A DNA stretch of 64,000 nucleotides from MFD09286-c1 sp963701015 (GTDB lineage Bacteria > Bacteroidota > Bacteroidia > Bacteroidales > DTGW01), in NCBI GenBank assembly GCA_963701015.1, contig OY969556.1, forward strand, positions 4,154,001 to 4,218,000, written 5' to 3'. Made by a program: the position numbers and the translations under genes. Under the pieces are notes generated by a model. That model did not search any database. It saw nothing but the letters and a program-made list of their open reading frames with translations, and was not told where the DNA came from. Shown piece after piece: positions 41,911 to 51,546 of this stretch (the first letter of the stretch is position 1; every line of letters starts with the position of its first letter).

Positions 41911-42459
41911 ATGAATTTTATTGAAACTGCCATTCCCGGGGTTTGGATTATTGAACCAAAAGTTTGGGGCGATTCACGTGGGTATTTTGTTGAGACTTTT
42001 AAACAGAAAGTATTTGATGAAAAAGTTGGGAAGGTGAATTTTATTCAGGACAACGAATCAAAATCATCTTTTGGGGTTTTGCGTGGCTTGCATTACCAAT
42101 TGGGCGAGTTTGCGCAGGCAAAATTGGTTCGCGTTATTCAAGGCTCAGTAATTGATGTAGCCGTGGATATTCGCAAATCATCCCCTACGTTTGGCAAACA
42201 TGTGGCAGTGGAACTTACAGGTGAAAATAAACGTCAATTATTTGTTCCCAGAGGTTTTGCGCATGGTTTTATAGTTACAAGTCCCGAAGCAACTTTTGTA
42301 TATAAAGTGGATAATGATTATGCCCCTCAACATGAAAAATGTATTATTTTTAACGATCCTGCTTTAGGAATAAATTGGGGTTTGGTTGCAAGTGATATAA
42401 AAATGTCGGCAAAAGATTTAGAAGGTGTTTTGTTAAAAAATGCTGAAATATTTGATTAA
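41911..42459 (+). CDS. rfbC: dTDP-4-dehydrorhamnose 3,5-epimerase
   Basis: RmlC, a cupin epimerase of 182 residues. Conserved stretches are PKVWGDSRGYFVETF, FIQDNESKSSFGVLRGLHYQ with the catalytic His, and VPRGFAHGFIVTS. It acts on the product of RmlB (encoded at 56.2 kb). RmlD, the final reductase, is not seen in the window. Confidence 0.95.
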   Translation: MNFIETAIPGVWIIEPKVWGDSRGYFVETFKQKVFDEKVGKVNFIQDNESKSSFGVLRGLHYQLGEFAQAKLVRVIQGSVIDVAVDIRKSSPTFGKHVAVELTGENKRQLFVPRGFAHGFIVTSPEATFVYKVDNDYAPQHEKCIIFNDPALGINWGLVASDIKMSAKDLEGVLLKNAEIFD

Positions 42460-42532
42460 ACTTAGATTTAAAATTTCAATATTTCTCAATTAGCATTTTA
42501 ACAAATTAAATAATTGGCAGATTAAACAATTT

Positions 42533-43012
42533 ATGCAAAAAATAACTGAGGAGCTTTTAAAACATACATTGACGAAGGCTTCAGAATCGAAAAGGCAAAG
42601 GATAAATCACAATTTTCATCCAACTTTAGAGGCAAATTACCAAAGGATGCTGAATTGTTTACTGCCGGAAACCTATTGCCAGCCTCACAGGCATCAAAAT
42701 CCTCCAAAAAGTGAATCGTTTATTATTTTAAAAGGAAAAGCTGTTGTGCTTGAATTCGATGACAATGGCATTGTTACTGATTATATATTGCTTGATTCTT
42801 CAAAAGGAAATTATGGCGTTGATATTCTTCCCGGTAGCTGGCATACCATAATTGCTCTAACGCCATGTGTGGTTTTTGAATCAAAAGATGGACCTTATGT
42901 TAAAGTAACCGACAAAGATTTTGCTTCATGGGCACCTAAAGAAGGTGACCCAAATGCACAAAATTTTAATAAAGGACTATTAATAAAATTAGGAATTCAG
43001 GATGAATACTAG
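42533..43012 (+). CDS. WbuC family cupin-fold metalloprotein
   Basis: A 159-residue small cupin. The metal site is suggested by HRHQNPPKSESFIILKG and WHTIIAL; YQRMLNCLLPETYCQPHRH is typical of WbuC proteins, which occur in many O-antigen clusters with unknown activity. It overlaps the next gene by eleven bases. Confidence 0.85.
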   Translation: MQKITEELLKHTLTKASESKRQRINHNFHPTLEANYQRMLNCLLPETYCQPHRHQNPPKSESFIILKGKAVVLEFDDNGIVTDYILLDSSKGNYGVDILPGSWHTIIALTPCVVFESKDGPYVKVTDKDFASWAPKEGDPNAQNFNKGLLIKLGIQDEY

Positions 43013-44000
43013 TATTCTGTTCATTATAGTTTTCAGTTTATCCTTTGGTCTGACCTTTTTAGTTAGAAAGTGGGCTATTCATAAATCTATTTTAGATCAT
43101 CCGAACGACAGGAGTTTACATACAATTCCAACTCCACGAGGCGGAGGAATTGCCATAGTTTTAACCTGGTTTTTGGGTTTAATTTATTTTAAAATAGAAA
43201 AGCAAATCGATCCTCATTTGTTTTGGTCTTTAGTATGCGGATTCCCACTAGCCTTAACTGGCTTTTTGGATGATGTAATAAATCTAAAACCTGGAGTGAG
43301 ATTTATAGTACAATTTACATGTGCCGGAGCGGGTTTGTTTTTTCTATCGGGTTTAAAAGGAATAGATATAGGGTTTACAACTTTGAATAACCAATGGATT
43401 TTCTCTGCCTTAGCTGTATTTGGAATAGTTTGGGCAATTAATTTATTCAATTTCTTAGATGGAATTGATGGTTATATTAGTACAGAAATAATATTTATTG
43501 GCCTTGCTGTTTTTGCTATTTTTAATGATTCTATAACTTTATTGTTGGTGTTTTCGGTTCTGGGATTTTTGTTTTGGAACTGGCAAAAAGCAAAAATATT
43601 TATGGGCGATGTTTCCAGCACTATGCTTGGATATACGGTTGCAATATTTGCCATATATTATCAGAATACCGGTAAAGCATCAATAGTAATATGGCTTATC
43701 CTGACATCTGTCTTTTGGTTTGATGCTACAATTACCTTATTCCGCAGAATAAAAAACAAAGAAAATCTTGGGCAGGCACACCGAAATCATGCTTTTCAAA
43801 GAATAGTACAGGCGGGTTTCAGTCATCAGAAGACAGTTCTTTGGTCGCTATTGTTAAATATTATTGGATTTGGATTTGTTACTTTAGCCCTAATATGGAA
43901 TAAATATTCTTTGCTCTTTTTTGCATTTGATATAATACTATTGTATTTAGTTTTAAAATTTATTGACAAGAAAAAGCCTTTTCCTTATCATTCCAACTAA
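43002..44000 (+). CDS. Undecaprenyl-phosphate sugar-1-phosphate transferase (MraY/WecA/WbpL family)
   Basis: A membrane protein of 332 residues with about ten helices that would start the lipid-linked repeat unit. It shows the family motifs HTIPTPRGGGIAIV, FLDDVINLKP with the acidic pair, NLFNFLDGIDGY and FMGDVSSTMLGY, and the cytoplasmic His motif GQAHRNHAFQRIV. WbpL-like enzymes of this size transfer FucNAc- or QuiNAc-1-P, WecA transfers GlcNAc-1-P; sequence alone does not decide. The stop overlaps that of the convergent wzi gene. Confidence 0.9.
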   Translation: MNTSILFIIVFSLSFGLTFLVRKWAIHKSILDHPNDRSLHTIPTPRGGGIAIVLTWFLGLIYFKIEKQIDPHLFWSLVCGFPLALTGFLDDVINLKPGVRFIVQFTCAGAGLFFLSGLKGIDIGFTTLNNQWIFSALAVFGIVWAINLFNFLDGIDGYISTEIIFIGLAVFAIFNDSITLLLVFSVLGFLFWNWQKAKIFMGDVSSTMLGYTVAIFAIYYQNTGKASIVIWLILTSVFWFDATITLFRRIKNKENLGQAHRNHAFQRIVQAGFSHQKTVLWSLLLNIIGFGFVTLALIWNKYSLLFFAFDIILLYLVLKFIDKKKPFPYHSN

Positions 44001-45487
44001 AATTGCTTTTTTACATTTAAACTCAAGGCCAGGTTATTTCCATACATTGCACCCCAATCAGCACCGACTGTAATTCCCAATTCTACATGATAGGTCGTTA
44101 TATTAGGATAAAAAACTTTCAATATCATAGAATTTTGTATTCGCACAGGATTATATGGAATATCATAAGTTCCATAATTTAAAGATAAAGTATATAAAAA
44201 TTTATAATTTAAATTTTTCACAATACCCTCTATGCCAAAATGATGGGCAATTACCCTGTTGTTTCTAATATTTTCCCAAATATTATTTCCACTTATAATT
44301 GGTGAAGTCATAAACGGATTTCCTATGGTATAATTATTATATGTCCAGCCAAACCTGTAAACACCGTGATTAAAATAATTTTCTGGTACCATAATATTAA
44401 AGGTAGAACCAGGTATTGAATCCTGATATCTTTTTCCATTAAGTTGCCAAAAACTTCTTGGAGGCCCATATTGATTGGTTGAATGGAAAAATTCATATAG
44501 AACTTTTGAAATTATAGCCGGTTGATTACTTTTTATGACAATACCCCAAAGACCATCCTGCAATCCACCTCGCCAGCGAAACCCATCAAATGTTTCAAAA
44601 TAATGATGCCAATAAACATTTAAGGAGTATTGTTGCCCTTTATAATCGACTCCAATATTTTGCTCCCCTAAATGATTTCCTAAATTATTTAAAACTGGCT
44701 TACCAAATACAGAATCAATTTCTGTGCTCCTACCCAAAAAAACATCGTAAAATGCTTTCAGATCACCAGCTTGCTTTTTCCAAAAATATGCCCCGTTATT
44801 GAATCCGTTATAATAACAATCACCTCCCCATTGTGCAAAATCATGTAATTCAAAATGGGCGTGTATTGGCAAATCGCCACCTGCCTGAAGTGCAATATAT
44901 TTATGGTGCATATACGCGTTTTTACACATATATTGGTTGCCATACCAACCATGCACCAAACCTCCTTTAAATTCCAAATACCCATGTGTATAGGGCACTG
45001 GTGTATAATTATTTACATATATTGCAATAGAAGGAATTGGTGGAGCATTGCCCGACCATGCAAATCCTCCGCATGATAATGTGCTATCCTGATCACCAAA
45101 ATGTTCTTCCTTTTTACCGGCTTGTAATGTTATAAAATAAACTTTATACTGAAGGTATGCTTGCTGAATTGCACCATAAGTGTAGAATTCCTTTGAATTA
45201 GAATTCCTTTCACTCGATCTTCCTAATACATCTAATCCGTAGGAGTAATCGAAGTTCTTATTTTTGTCCAAGTGTGTTGAAACCGCCACACGGGCTAAAA
45301 CATTATCTTTATTGGTAGAATAAACTCCATAATTATTCGAGATCATCCAAAAAGGCAATTCTTTGCCAATACCACCAGTAATTTCTGTTGCAGCATAACC
45401 TTCAGGTAATTTTATTTGAGAATAAATTATTAAACCTGGTAACATCAAAACCATAAAGAAAATTAACCTGTTTGTAAATTTTTTCAT
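43997..45487 (-). CDS. Capsule assembly Wzi family outer-membrane protein
   Basis: A predicted outer-membrane barrel of 496 residues with a signal peptide (about 1-23). It has the Wzi features: GYAATEITGGIGKELPFWM at the mature start, a long aromatic-rich barrel, and a C-terminal strand ending in Phe (LSLNVKKQF). In E. coli Wzi anchors capsule at the surface. The gene is on the opposite strand to the transferase and overlaps it by four bases at the 3' ends. Confidence 0.85.
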   Translation of the reverse strand: MKKFTNRLIFFMVLMLPGLIIYSQIKLPEGYAATEITGGIGKELPFWMISNNYGVYSTNKDNVLARVAVSTHLDKNKNFDYSYGLDVLGRSSERNSNSKEFYTYGAIQQAYLQYKVYFITLQAGKKEEHFGDQDSTLSCGGFAWSGNAPPIPSIAIYVNNYTPVPYTHGYLEFKGGLVHGWYGNQYMCKNAYMHHKYIALQAGGDLPIHAHFELHDFAQWGGDCYYNGFNNGAYFWKKQAGDLKAFYDVFLGRSTEIDSVFGKPVLNNLGNHLGEQNIGVDYKGQQYSLNVYWHHYFETFDGFRWRGGLQDGLWGIVIKSNQPAIISKVLYEFFHSTNQYGPPRSFWQLNGKRYQDSIPGSTFNIMVPENYFNHGVYRFGWTYNNYTIGNPFMTSPIISGNNIWENIRNNRVIAHHFGIEGIVKNLNYKFLYTLSLNYGTYDIPYNPVRIQNSMILKVFYPNITTYHVELGITVGADWGAMYGNNLALSLNVKKQF

Positions 45488-45511
45488 TATTAAAAATTAA
45501 CCTATGTTCTT

Positions 45512-46729
45512 TTAATTTTCAAAATATTTTCTGGAAACAACCCTAACCGGAATCCATGAAGTAATAATGCCAATTGCAATTACCGTTACCAGAATTATGA
45601 ATAAATCGGATATAACAATTCTGACCGGATAAGTATCAACAACAAAAGTACCGGTTCCTTCTAACTTAACAAAACCAAACCTTATTTGCAGCCAACAAAT
45701 AAATAAACCTAAAATAATCCCGGCAATTGCGCCGATAAAAGAATTTATCCAACCATGAAAAAGAAATACTTTTCGTATTGTTTTCCAGTCGGCACCTAAA
45801 TTGCTTAAAGTTTTAATATCTTTTTTCTTATCAATAATTAGCATGGTAAGCGAACCGATTATATTTAATGATGCAACAATAAGAATAAAACTTAAAATGA
45901 AAAAGATAGCCCATTTTTCGCTTTTCATAATTTTATAAAAAAGCTCTTGTTGCTGGTAGCGGTTTTTAACCGAGAACTTCGGACCTAACAATGATTGTAC
46001 TTTTTCCTGTACTTCATCAACATTTTTACTATCCTTCACTTTTAATTCCAATGAAGTTATTTGGTTGGTATATTCCAATAATTTTCTGGCATAATTGATA
46101 GGCAGGAAAACATACTTTTCATCAAATTCCTGTTGGATTGAAAATATTCCGGTTACAGTAATTTCCTTTTTATTAAACATTTCTTCAGGAATCAATGATA
46201 TTCCCTGGCCTCGCCTTGGAACAAAAATAATAAGAGGATCGCCCAAATTTAAATTTAAGGATAGAAAATAAGCAACACCCTGACCTACAACTGCAAAAGG
46301 AACCGAACTTTGATGTAACTGGAATTTTCCTTCAACAATTTTTTTGTTTATGGCTGAAACTTCTAAGTAATTATCTGAAACGCCTTTAATTGTGGCAACT
46401 ATTTGTTTTTCGCCATATTTAACAAGTGCATTCTCCTCAACTACCTTTGCAATAGCTTCAACACCCGGAATAGAATTTAATTGAATATATTTCTCAGTAT
46501 CAAGGGTAAACGATTTTCCCTCAACCAAGGAAACTTTTATATCCGGATCGAATGAATTGAATAATGTTTTAATCAAACTATCAAATCCATTAAAAACTGA
46601 TAAAATTACGACCAGCGCCATGGTGCCAATAGCAACACCCACCACAGAAATCAAAGAAATAGTATTGATGGCTGAATGCGATTTTCGTGAAAATAAATAG
46701 CGCTTAGATATAAAAAATGGAAAATTCAT
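45512..46729 (-). CDS. FtsX-like ABC permease (LolC/LolE family)
   Basis: A four-helix permease of 405 residues: an N-terminal helix (about 20-45, ISLISVVGVAIGTMALVVILSVFNG), a periplasmic MacB-type domain (about 50-260), then three helices at the C-terminus ending with the short motif ITSWIPVRVVSRKY. FISKRYLFSRKSHSAINTIS at the start is typical for LolC/E. It probably extracts lipoproteins from the inner membrane. The rbfA-permease neighbourhood is common in Bacteroidetes. Confidence 0.85.
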   Translation of the reverse strand: MNFPFFISKRYLFSRKSHSAINTISLISVVGVAIGTMALVVILSVFNGFDSLIKTLFNSFDPDIKVSLVEGKSFTLDTEKYIQLNSIPGVEAIAKVVEENALVKYGEKQIVATIKGVSDNYLEVSAINKKIVEGKFQLHQSSVPFAVVGQGVAYFLSLNLNLGDPLIIFVPRRGQGISLIPEEMFNKKEITVTGIFSIQQEFDEKYVFLPINYARKLLEYTNQITSLELKVKDSKNVDEVQEKVQSLLGPKFSVKNRYQQQELFYKIMKSEKWAIFFILSFILIVASLNIIGSLTMLIIDKKKDIKTLSNLGADWKTIRKVFLFHGWINSFIGAIAGIILGLFICWLQIRFGFVKLEGTGTFVVDTYPVRIVISDLFIILVTVIAIGIITSWIPVRVVSRKYFEN

Positions 46730-46882
46730 TTTTTTAATGTGCTAATTTTTTAATATGCTAATTTGCCAATGTACTGATATTTTGTAATCAATGTGTTAAT
46801 GCGCCAATTATTCTCATTAAAATGCTTATAGTATATTAATTCATTTAAAATTAATAACACATTTGCATATTTGCACATTAAC

Positions 46883-47692
46883 CTATTTCCAGGCTTTCAC
46901 AATTAGGCCAGTACCTGTTTTATGACTACTGTAAACATCAGCAAAATTTAATATCAGGCAAAAAGGATATGTGATAATGTAATAAAATGGCAATAGTATG
47001 AAAAAAAGTTTGCTCACATTTAACAATGAAATTGGGTATTTCATTGAAAGTTTCCACGAAATTTTACCAGGAGTTCCATAACTGAATTTTGCTTCCATTT
47101 TTGAAAATCCTGCAAACCTAAGCTTTTCCTGTATATCCAAAATATTATAGCCATCGCGTACATGTTCTTCAATAAATGAATCATGATCGTGATCATGAAC
47201 ATCTGAACCTCCTTGATCGGAAGGAGTTGAAATTAGTAAAATTCTACCTTTTTTTAACGATTGATAAAAGTTTTTAAACACCATTACGTCATCCAAAATA
47301 TGTTCCATCACATCTACCGAAAGTATCAGGTCAAATTCATCAGGCATTTGAAATTGGGTTAAATCAGCAACTGAAAAGTTAACCTGTTCACCTCGACCAA
47401 TTTTTTTAAAAAACTGGTTACAATCTTCCATTTGATCTTCTTTCACATCAACACCTTTAATTTTCCATGTTCTTGAAAGTGTTGATAAAAAATGGGTATA
47501 TTGACCAAAACCGGAACCAGCATCCAAGGCTTTAACATTTTCGCCAAGTGCTTTTCGTGCCTGCTTTAATTCTTTTTTAATATGCCATGAACGTAATAGC
47601 AATAAATCTAACAACTTATAAAATAATATCCGTAAATAAGGGCTTTTATTAAAAACATTGCCAAGGCTCTTTTTTATTGGTTCGTATTTCAT
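46883..47692 (-). CDS. Class I SAM-dependent methyltransferase
   Basis: A 269-residue enzyme with motif I ALDAGSGFGQYTHFL near residue 55, KGVDVKEDQMEDC, and DLILSVDVMEHILDD. C-terminal hydrophobic stretches (about 215-255, FFILLPFYYIITYPFCLIL) suggest a membrane-associated protein. The substrate is unknown. It lies between rbfA and the permease. Confidence 0.82.
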   Translation of the reverse strand: MKYEPIKKSLGNVFNKSPYLRILFYKLLDLLLLRSWHIKKELKQARKALGENVKALDAGSGFGQYTHFLSTLSRTWKIKGVDVKEDQMEDCNQFFKKIGRGEQVNFSVADLTQFQMPDEFDLILSVDVMEHILDDVMVFKNFYQSLKKGRILLISTPSDQGGSDVHDHDHDSFIEEHVRDGYNILDIQEKLRFAGFSKMEAKFSYGTPGKISWKLSMKYPISLLNVSKLFFILLPFYYIITYPFCLILNFADVYSSHKTGTGLIVKAWK

Positions 47693-47774
47693 TCGAATTT
47701 AATTTTTAATTATTGATTGATGTAATATGCATGTAAACATTCATCCTTGCTTTTGTTTAACGATCAGGCTCATT

Positions 47775-48113
47775 TTATTTTTTTAGCAAATTTTCTATTT
47801 TTTCAATATAATCCAGACTATCATCTACAAAAAATTCCAAATCGGGAACTACCCTTAACTGATTATGTACAAGTTGTCCCAGATGGTAACGAATTGATCT
47901 TGTCTGGGTTTTTATTAAAGTCAATGTTTCTTTCGATTTTTCAGAAGGGAAAATGCTGATATAAACTTTTGCAATTCCCAAATCCGGACTAACCCTGACA
48001 GTTGTGACAGATACCATTTGTCCGGCGCAAACTGTAAGGCTCTCGCGTTGAAAATAATTTCCAAGTTCTTTCTGCAACAATCGCGCTACCTTTTGTAACC
48101 TTGTCGATTCCAT
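47775..48113 (-). CDS. rbfA: Ribosome-binding factor A
   Basis: A 112-residue KH-type 30S maturation factor. STRLQKVARLLQKELGNYFQRE, VSVTTVRVSPDLGIAKVYISIFP, and the C-terminal HNQLRVVPDLEFFVDDSLDYIEKIE are characteristic. It is divergent from trpS. Confidence 0.93.
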   Translation of the reverse strand: MESTRLQKVARLLQKELGNYFQRESLTVCAGQMVSVTTVRVSPDLGIAKVYISIFPSEKSKETLTLIKTQTRSIRYHLGQLVHNQLRVVPDLEFFVDDSLDYIEKIENLLKK

Positions 48114-48201
48114 TTTTAAAAATTTATGTCCTATTCAATTATGATTTAGGACTAAGCTTACAAAAATACTTAAAACTTCAGGAGTAAAAAATTATTCATC
48201 G

Positions 48202-48231
48202 TTGTGAGCCTTCAATTTTTTTTTAGTTTTG
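48202..48231 (+). promoter_or_regulatory. Bacteroidetes-type promoter of trpS
   Basis: TTG at 48202-48204, a 19-base spacer, and TAGTTTTG at 48224-48231 match the TTG-N19-TAnnTTTG pattern. The ATG follows 23 bases later. Confidence 0.6.
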
Positions 48232-48254
48232 CATTTCTACAAAACGAATTTATT

Positions 48255-49244
48255 ATGGAAATTGTTTTAAGTGGTATCCGTTCAACAGGCAACTTGCATT
48301 TAGGAAATTATTATGGTGCAGTGCGCAATTTTATAAGGATGCAGCATGATTATAATTGTTATTTTTTTATTGCCGATTTGCATTCGCTTACCACACATCC
48401 TAAACCTGGCGATTGGATGGCCAATGTAAAACAAGTTTTATGCGAATATTTGGCAGCCGGTATTGACCCGGATATTGCTACAATATATATTCAAAGTGAT
48501 ATTCCTGAAATATCTGAGCTTTACCTTATTTTGAATATGCTGGCTTATAAAGGTGAATTGGAACGTACTACAACTTTCAAAGATAAAGCCCGTTTACAAC
48601 CTGATAATATTAATGCCGGACTACTTACTTACCCGGTTTTAATGGCTGCTGATATTTTAATTCACAGGTCGAATAAAGTACCTGTTGGCAAAGACCAGGA
48701 GCAACATTTGGAAATGGCACGCAATTTTGCACAACGTTTTAACAATTTGTATGGGGTTGATTATTTTCCTCTTCCCAATGCCTTTAATTTTGGGAATAAC
48801 CTGATAAAAATTCCTGGATTAGACGGTACTGGTAAAATGGGAAAATCAGATGGAAATGGAATTTATTTGGCGGACGATGCTAAAACAGTTGAAAAGAAGG
48901 TAATGAGGGCTGTTACGGATAGCGGACCAACAAATAAACATGAAAAAATGGCTGAACCTATTAAAAATTTATTTACCATTATGGAAGTAGTTTCAGAACC
49001 TGATACTTTAGAATTTTTTAAAGAAAAATACAACAATTGCGAAATTCGTTATGGTGATATGAAAAAGCAGTTGGCCCAGGACATTAATAAAACTATTGAA
49101 CCAATAAGAAAAAGGATACTGGAATTTTCATCAAACCCTGATTTATTGCGAAAAGTTGTAAATATGGGAAAAGACAAAGCACGTGCAAGTGCCTCAAAAA
49201 CTTTAAAAGATGTCAGGGAAATAATTGGATTGAAAAGTTTCTGA
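48255..49244 (+). CDS. trpS: Tryptophanyl-tRNA synthetase
   Basis: Class Ic synthetase of 329 residues. The HIGH-type motif is GNLHLGNYYG and the KMSKS-type motif GKMGKSDGNGIYL. VLMAADILIHRSNKVPVGKDQEQHLE is the tryptophan/AMP site. I chose ATG 48255 (MEIVLSGIRSTGNLHLG), which matches the family start. Confidence 0.95.
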   Translation: MEIVLSGIRSTGNLHLGNYYGAVRNFIRMQHDYNCYFFIADLHSLTTHPKPGDWMANVKQVLCEYLAAGIDPDIATIYIQSDIPEISELYLILNMLAYKGELERTTTFKDKARLQPDNINAGLLTYPVLMAADILIHRSNKVPVGKDQEQHLEMARNFAQRFNNLYGVDYFPLPNAFNFGNNLIKIPGLDGTGKMGKSDGNGIYLADDAKTVEKKVMRAVTDSGPTNKHEKMAEPIKNLFTIMEVVSEPDTLEFFKEKYNNCEIRYGDMKKQLAQDINKTIEPIRKRILEFSSNPDLLRKVVNMGKDKARASASKTLKDVREIIGLKSF

Positions 49245-49253
49245 AATACTTAA

Positions 49254-49856
49254 TTATAGCTTATAATATACAGCTAGCTCGGCCACATTGTTATAACGGC
49301 CATAATTGTTTTGCCATGTTATATATGTTGCATAATAATCTATTGGCACAATTGAATAAGATAATTTTAAGTTAAAGCTAAAATGTTCATTATAAATATA
49401 TGTAAATCCGGCGACTGCAGAATAATCATAATTTCCCGGAGGATTTGTTAAAGGCTGAGAACCATAAGCTACGGAATAAGAATTTGATGCTATTAAATAA
49501 GCGGCTGCAATTCCAAATTCTGCTTCAAAATTTGTTGAAATGTTACGAGTAAAATATATCGGAACTTCAAGGTATTGCAAATTAATTCTTGAATTATCAA
49601 TTTCATCAGTATAGCCTTTTTGAATATATTTTAATTCTCCCTCAATACTCCAGTTTTCATTAATGTGGTGCTTAACAAAACCACCTAAATCGAGTCCTAA
49701 TTTATTATAAACACCAATACCTGTTGATGATAATTGAATTCCGGTTATCTGTGAACCTGAAAGCCCAAGCAATAAACCTTTATCGGTAGTTTGAGAGTAA
49801 GTGGAAATATTGCCAATCAACAGACTAATTACTAATGTGATTTTGAAGAATCGCAT
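49254..49856 (-). CDS. Outer-membrane beta-barrel protein
   Basis: A 200-residue protein with a signal peptide (about 1-21, ending STYSQ), then alternating beta strands typical of the 8-stranded porin-family barrel (PF13568), including GLDLGGFVKHHINENWSIEGEL. It ends in hydrophobic residues (YYKL). Function is unknown. It is convergent with trpS and almost abuts the sirtuin gene. Confidence 0.8.
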   Translation of the reverse strand: MRFFKITLVISLLIGNISTYSQTTDKGLLLGLSGSQITGIQLSSTGIGVYNKLGLDLGGFVKHHINENWSIEGELKYIQKGYTDEIDNSRINLQYLEVPIYFTRNISTNFEAEFGIAAAYLIASNSYSVAYGSQPLTNPPGNYDYSAVAGFTYIYNEHFSFNLKLSYSIVPIDYYATYITWQNNYGRYNNVAELAVYYKL

Positions 49857-49857
49857 A

Positions 49858-50547
49858 TTATTGCATTTTTAATAGTATTTCAGAAAGCAATTCAACTCCT
49901 CTGCCTGCTTTTTCCTGTATAAATTCAAACTTTTGCCTGATTACTGAAGTTACCGGATTAGGATCAATTAAATAAACCGGTGCTTTTTGGGGTGCATAAT
50001 CTATCAAACCTGCTGCCGGATAAACATTCAATGAGGTACCAATTACAACTAAAATATCAGCTCTTGCAGTAATTTCAATTGCATCCTCAATTGCCGGAAC
50101 TGCTTCGCCGAACCAAACGATATGCGGGCGCATTTGTCCACCTTTTGGACATAAATCACCAAGATTTATGTCGTTATAGCCAATATCTTTAATATAGTTT
50201 TGATCTTTTGTACTATGCGCTTTTGTAAGCTCACCATGTAAATGTAAAACACTTGAACTGCCAGCTTTTTCGTGCAAATTGTCAACATTTTGGGTTATTA
50301 TGCTGACTTTAAAAAACTTTTCAAGTTTAGCAAGCCCAATATGACCGGCATTTGGGTTTGCTCCTTTTAATTGGCGACGCCGTTCATTATAAAACTGTAG
50401 CACCAGTTCTTTATTTTTTAACCAACCATCGTAACTGGCAACTTCCATAACATCATAGTTTTCCCATAACCCACCTTGGTCGCGAAAAGTTTTTAAACCG
50501 CTCTCTTCGCTCATTCCTGCACCGGTAAGTACAACCAGATGTTTCAT
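49858..50547 (-). CDS. cobB: NAD-dependent protein deacylase, sirtuin CobB type
   Basis: A 229-residue Sir2 enzyme. NAD motifs are GAGMSEESGLKTFRD, TQNVDNLHEKAG and IGTSLNVYPAAGL; the catalytic His is in HLHGEL. FYNERRRQL provides the Tyr/Arg pair associated with succinyl/malonyl removal in class III sirtuins. The usual zinc cysteine pairs are missing: only one Cys remains in the small domain (GDLCPKGGQMRPH). I recall this loss in other Bacteroidetes sirtuins. Confidence 0.92.
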   Translation of the reverse strand: MKHLVVLTGAGMSEESGLKTFRDQGGLWENYDVMEVASYDGWLKNKELVLQFYNERRRQLKGANPNAGHIGLAKLEKFFKVSIITQNVDNLHEKAGSSSVLHLHGELTKAHSTKDQNYIKDIGYNDINLGDLCPKGGQMRPHIVWFGEAVPAIEDAIEITARADILVVIGTSLNVYPAAGLIDYAPQKAPVYLIDPNPVTSVIRQKFEFIQEKAGRGVELLSEILLKMQ

Positions 50548-50584
50548 ATCTAAATTGCTATAAAATTTCTGAATATGTTGAACG

Positions 50585-51358
50585 CTACAAATTTAATGCC
50601 AGTACATTGAATACAACATTTTTGCCGGGGATATAATCCTGATGATCAAACTGCCATTTCCACTGATCTGTAACTTTATCCATTGGCAAATGCACATACA
50701 CAAGAGGATTCGTTTTCTCAAGACTAGAATTTCCATCAAATACTAATTCTTCAAAATCGGTGATTAAACAAGTTTTTCCTTTCGGAAGAGAATCAATATG
50801 TTTTTGTTGAATTGATTTCCTTAAATTCAGTAATTCATCCTGTGAATACAAATTATAAGTTTTAATATAATCAATCAGCAATATATCTAGTTGGTTGAGG
50901 ATATTCAAGGAAACAACATAATCAAAATCAATATCAAAGTTAAACCCGTTAAATTTAAAATCAGCAGGTTCTTTTCTTTTTTTAAAACTTTTAAAAGTTT
51001 GAACCGAATTAAAAAATTCGTTAATGGCTCCGCCAGTAATATCCTGTTCAATAAGTACAACATTTTTATATTTAGCCATTTTATGCTTAATTTGAGTTGG
51101 ATGCACAACATCAAACAAATAGACTTTATTGAAATGTTGAATTAAATAATCAATGGGAACATCAAGTAACCAGCCACTTCCAAGAATTGCACAAGTTCCG
51201 TTTTTCTTATTCCCGGCATTTTTGATTATTGCATTTTTTGTATTTTCAAGATGTAAAGCCCAACTTTCAGCTTCCTTAAGATAACGTTCTATAATTCCCT
51301 GCTGATCGGACAAATAATGCATCTTTTTAAGCATTCGGTATTTTCCGTTGAAAAACAT
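50585..51358 (-). CDS. Hypothetical protein with a methyltransferase-like Rossmann fold
   Basis: A 257-residue protein. I do not recognise the family. CAILGSGWLLDVPIDYL, then YLFDVVHPTQIKHKM and VVLIEQDITGG, resemble strands 1, 2 and 3 of a SAM-dependent methyltransferase, with a glycine-containing loop after strand 1 and an acidic end of strand 2. Activity is not established. A later start at the internal Met (residue 9) is possible. Confidence 0.6.
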   Translation of the reverse strand: MFFNGKYRMLKKMHYLSDQQGIIERYLKEAESWALHLENTKNAIIKNAGNKKNGTCAILGSGWLLDVPIDYLIQHFNKVYLFDVVHPTQIKHKMAKYKNVVLIEQDITGGAINEFFNSVQTFKSFKKRKEPADFKFNGFNFDIDFDYVVSLNILNQLDILLIDYIKTYNLYSQDELLNLRKSIQQKHIDSLPKGKTCLITDFEELVFDGNSSLEKTNPLVYVHLPMDKVTDQWKWQFDHQDYIPGKNVVFNVLALNL

Positions 51359-51546
51359 TTCTTTTTAAATTTTATTTCGATTTTAGATATAATTAACCAA
51401 GTTATAGTTTCGAAATGCCTTTAACTAAATTTTTATATGACATTTAGATTTAATACTTTAGTTGTTAGTCCTTTAGTATGAAAATTAAACGCTTCGGTTT
51501 TACCTTTATATAAAACTATCAAATAAATTCAAATAATATTTAAAGC

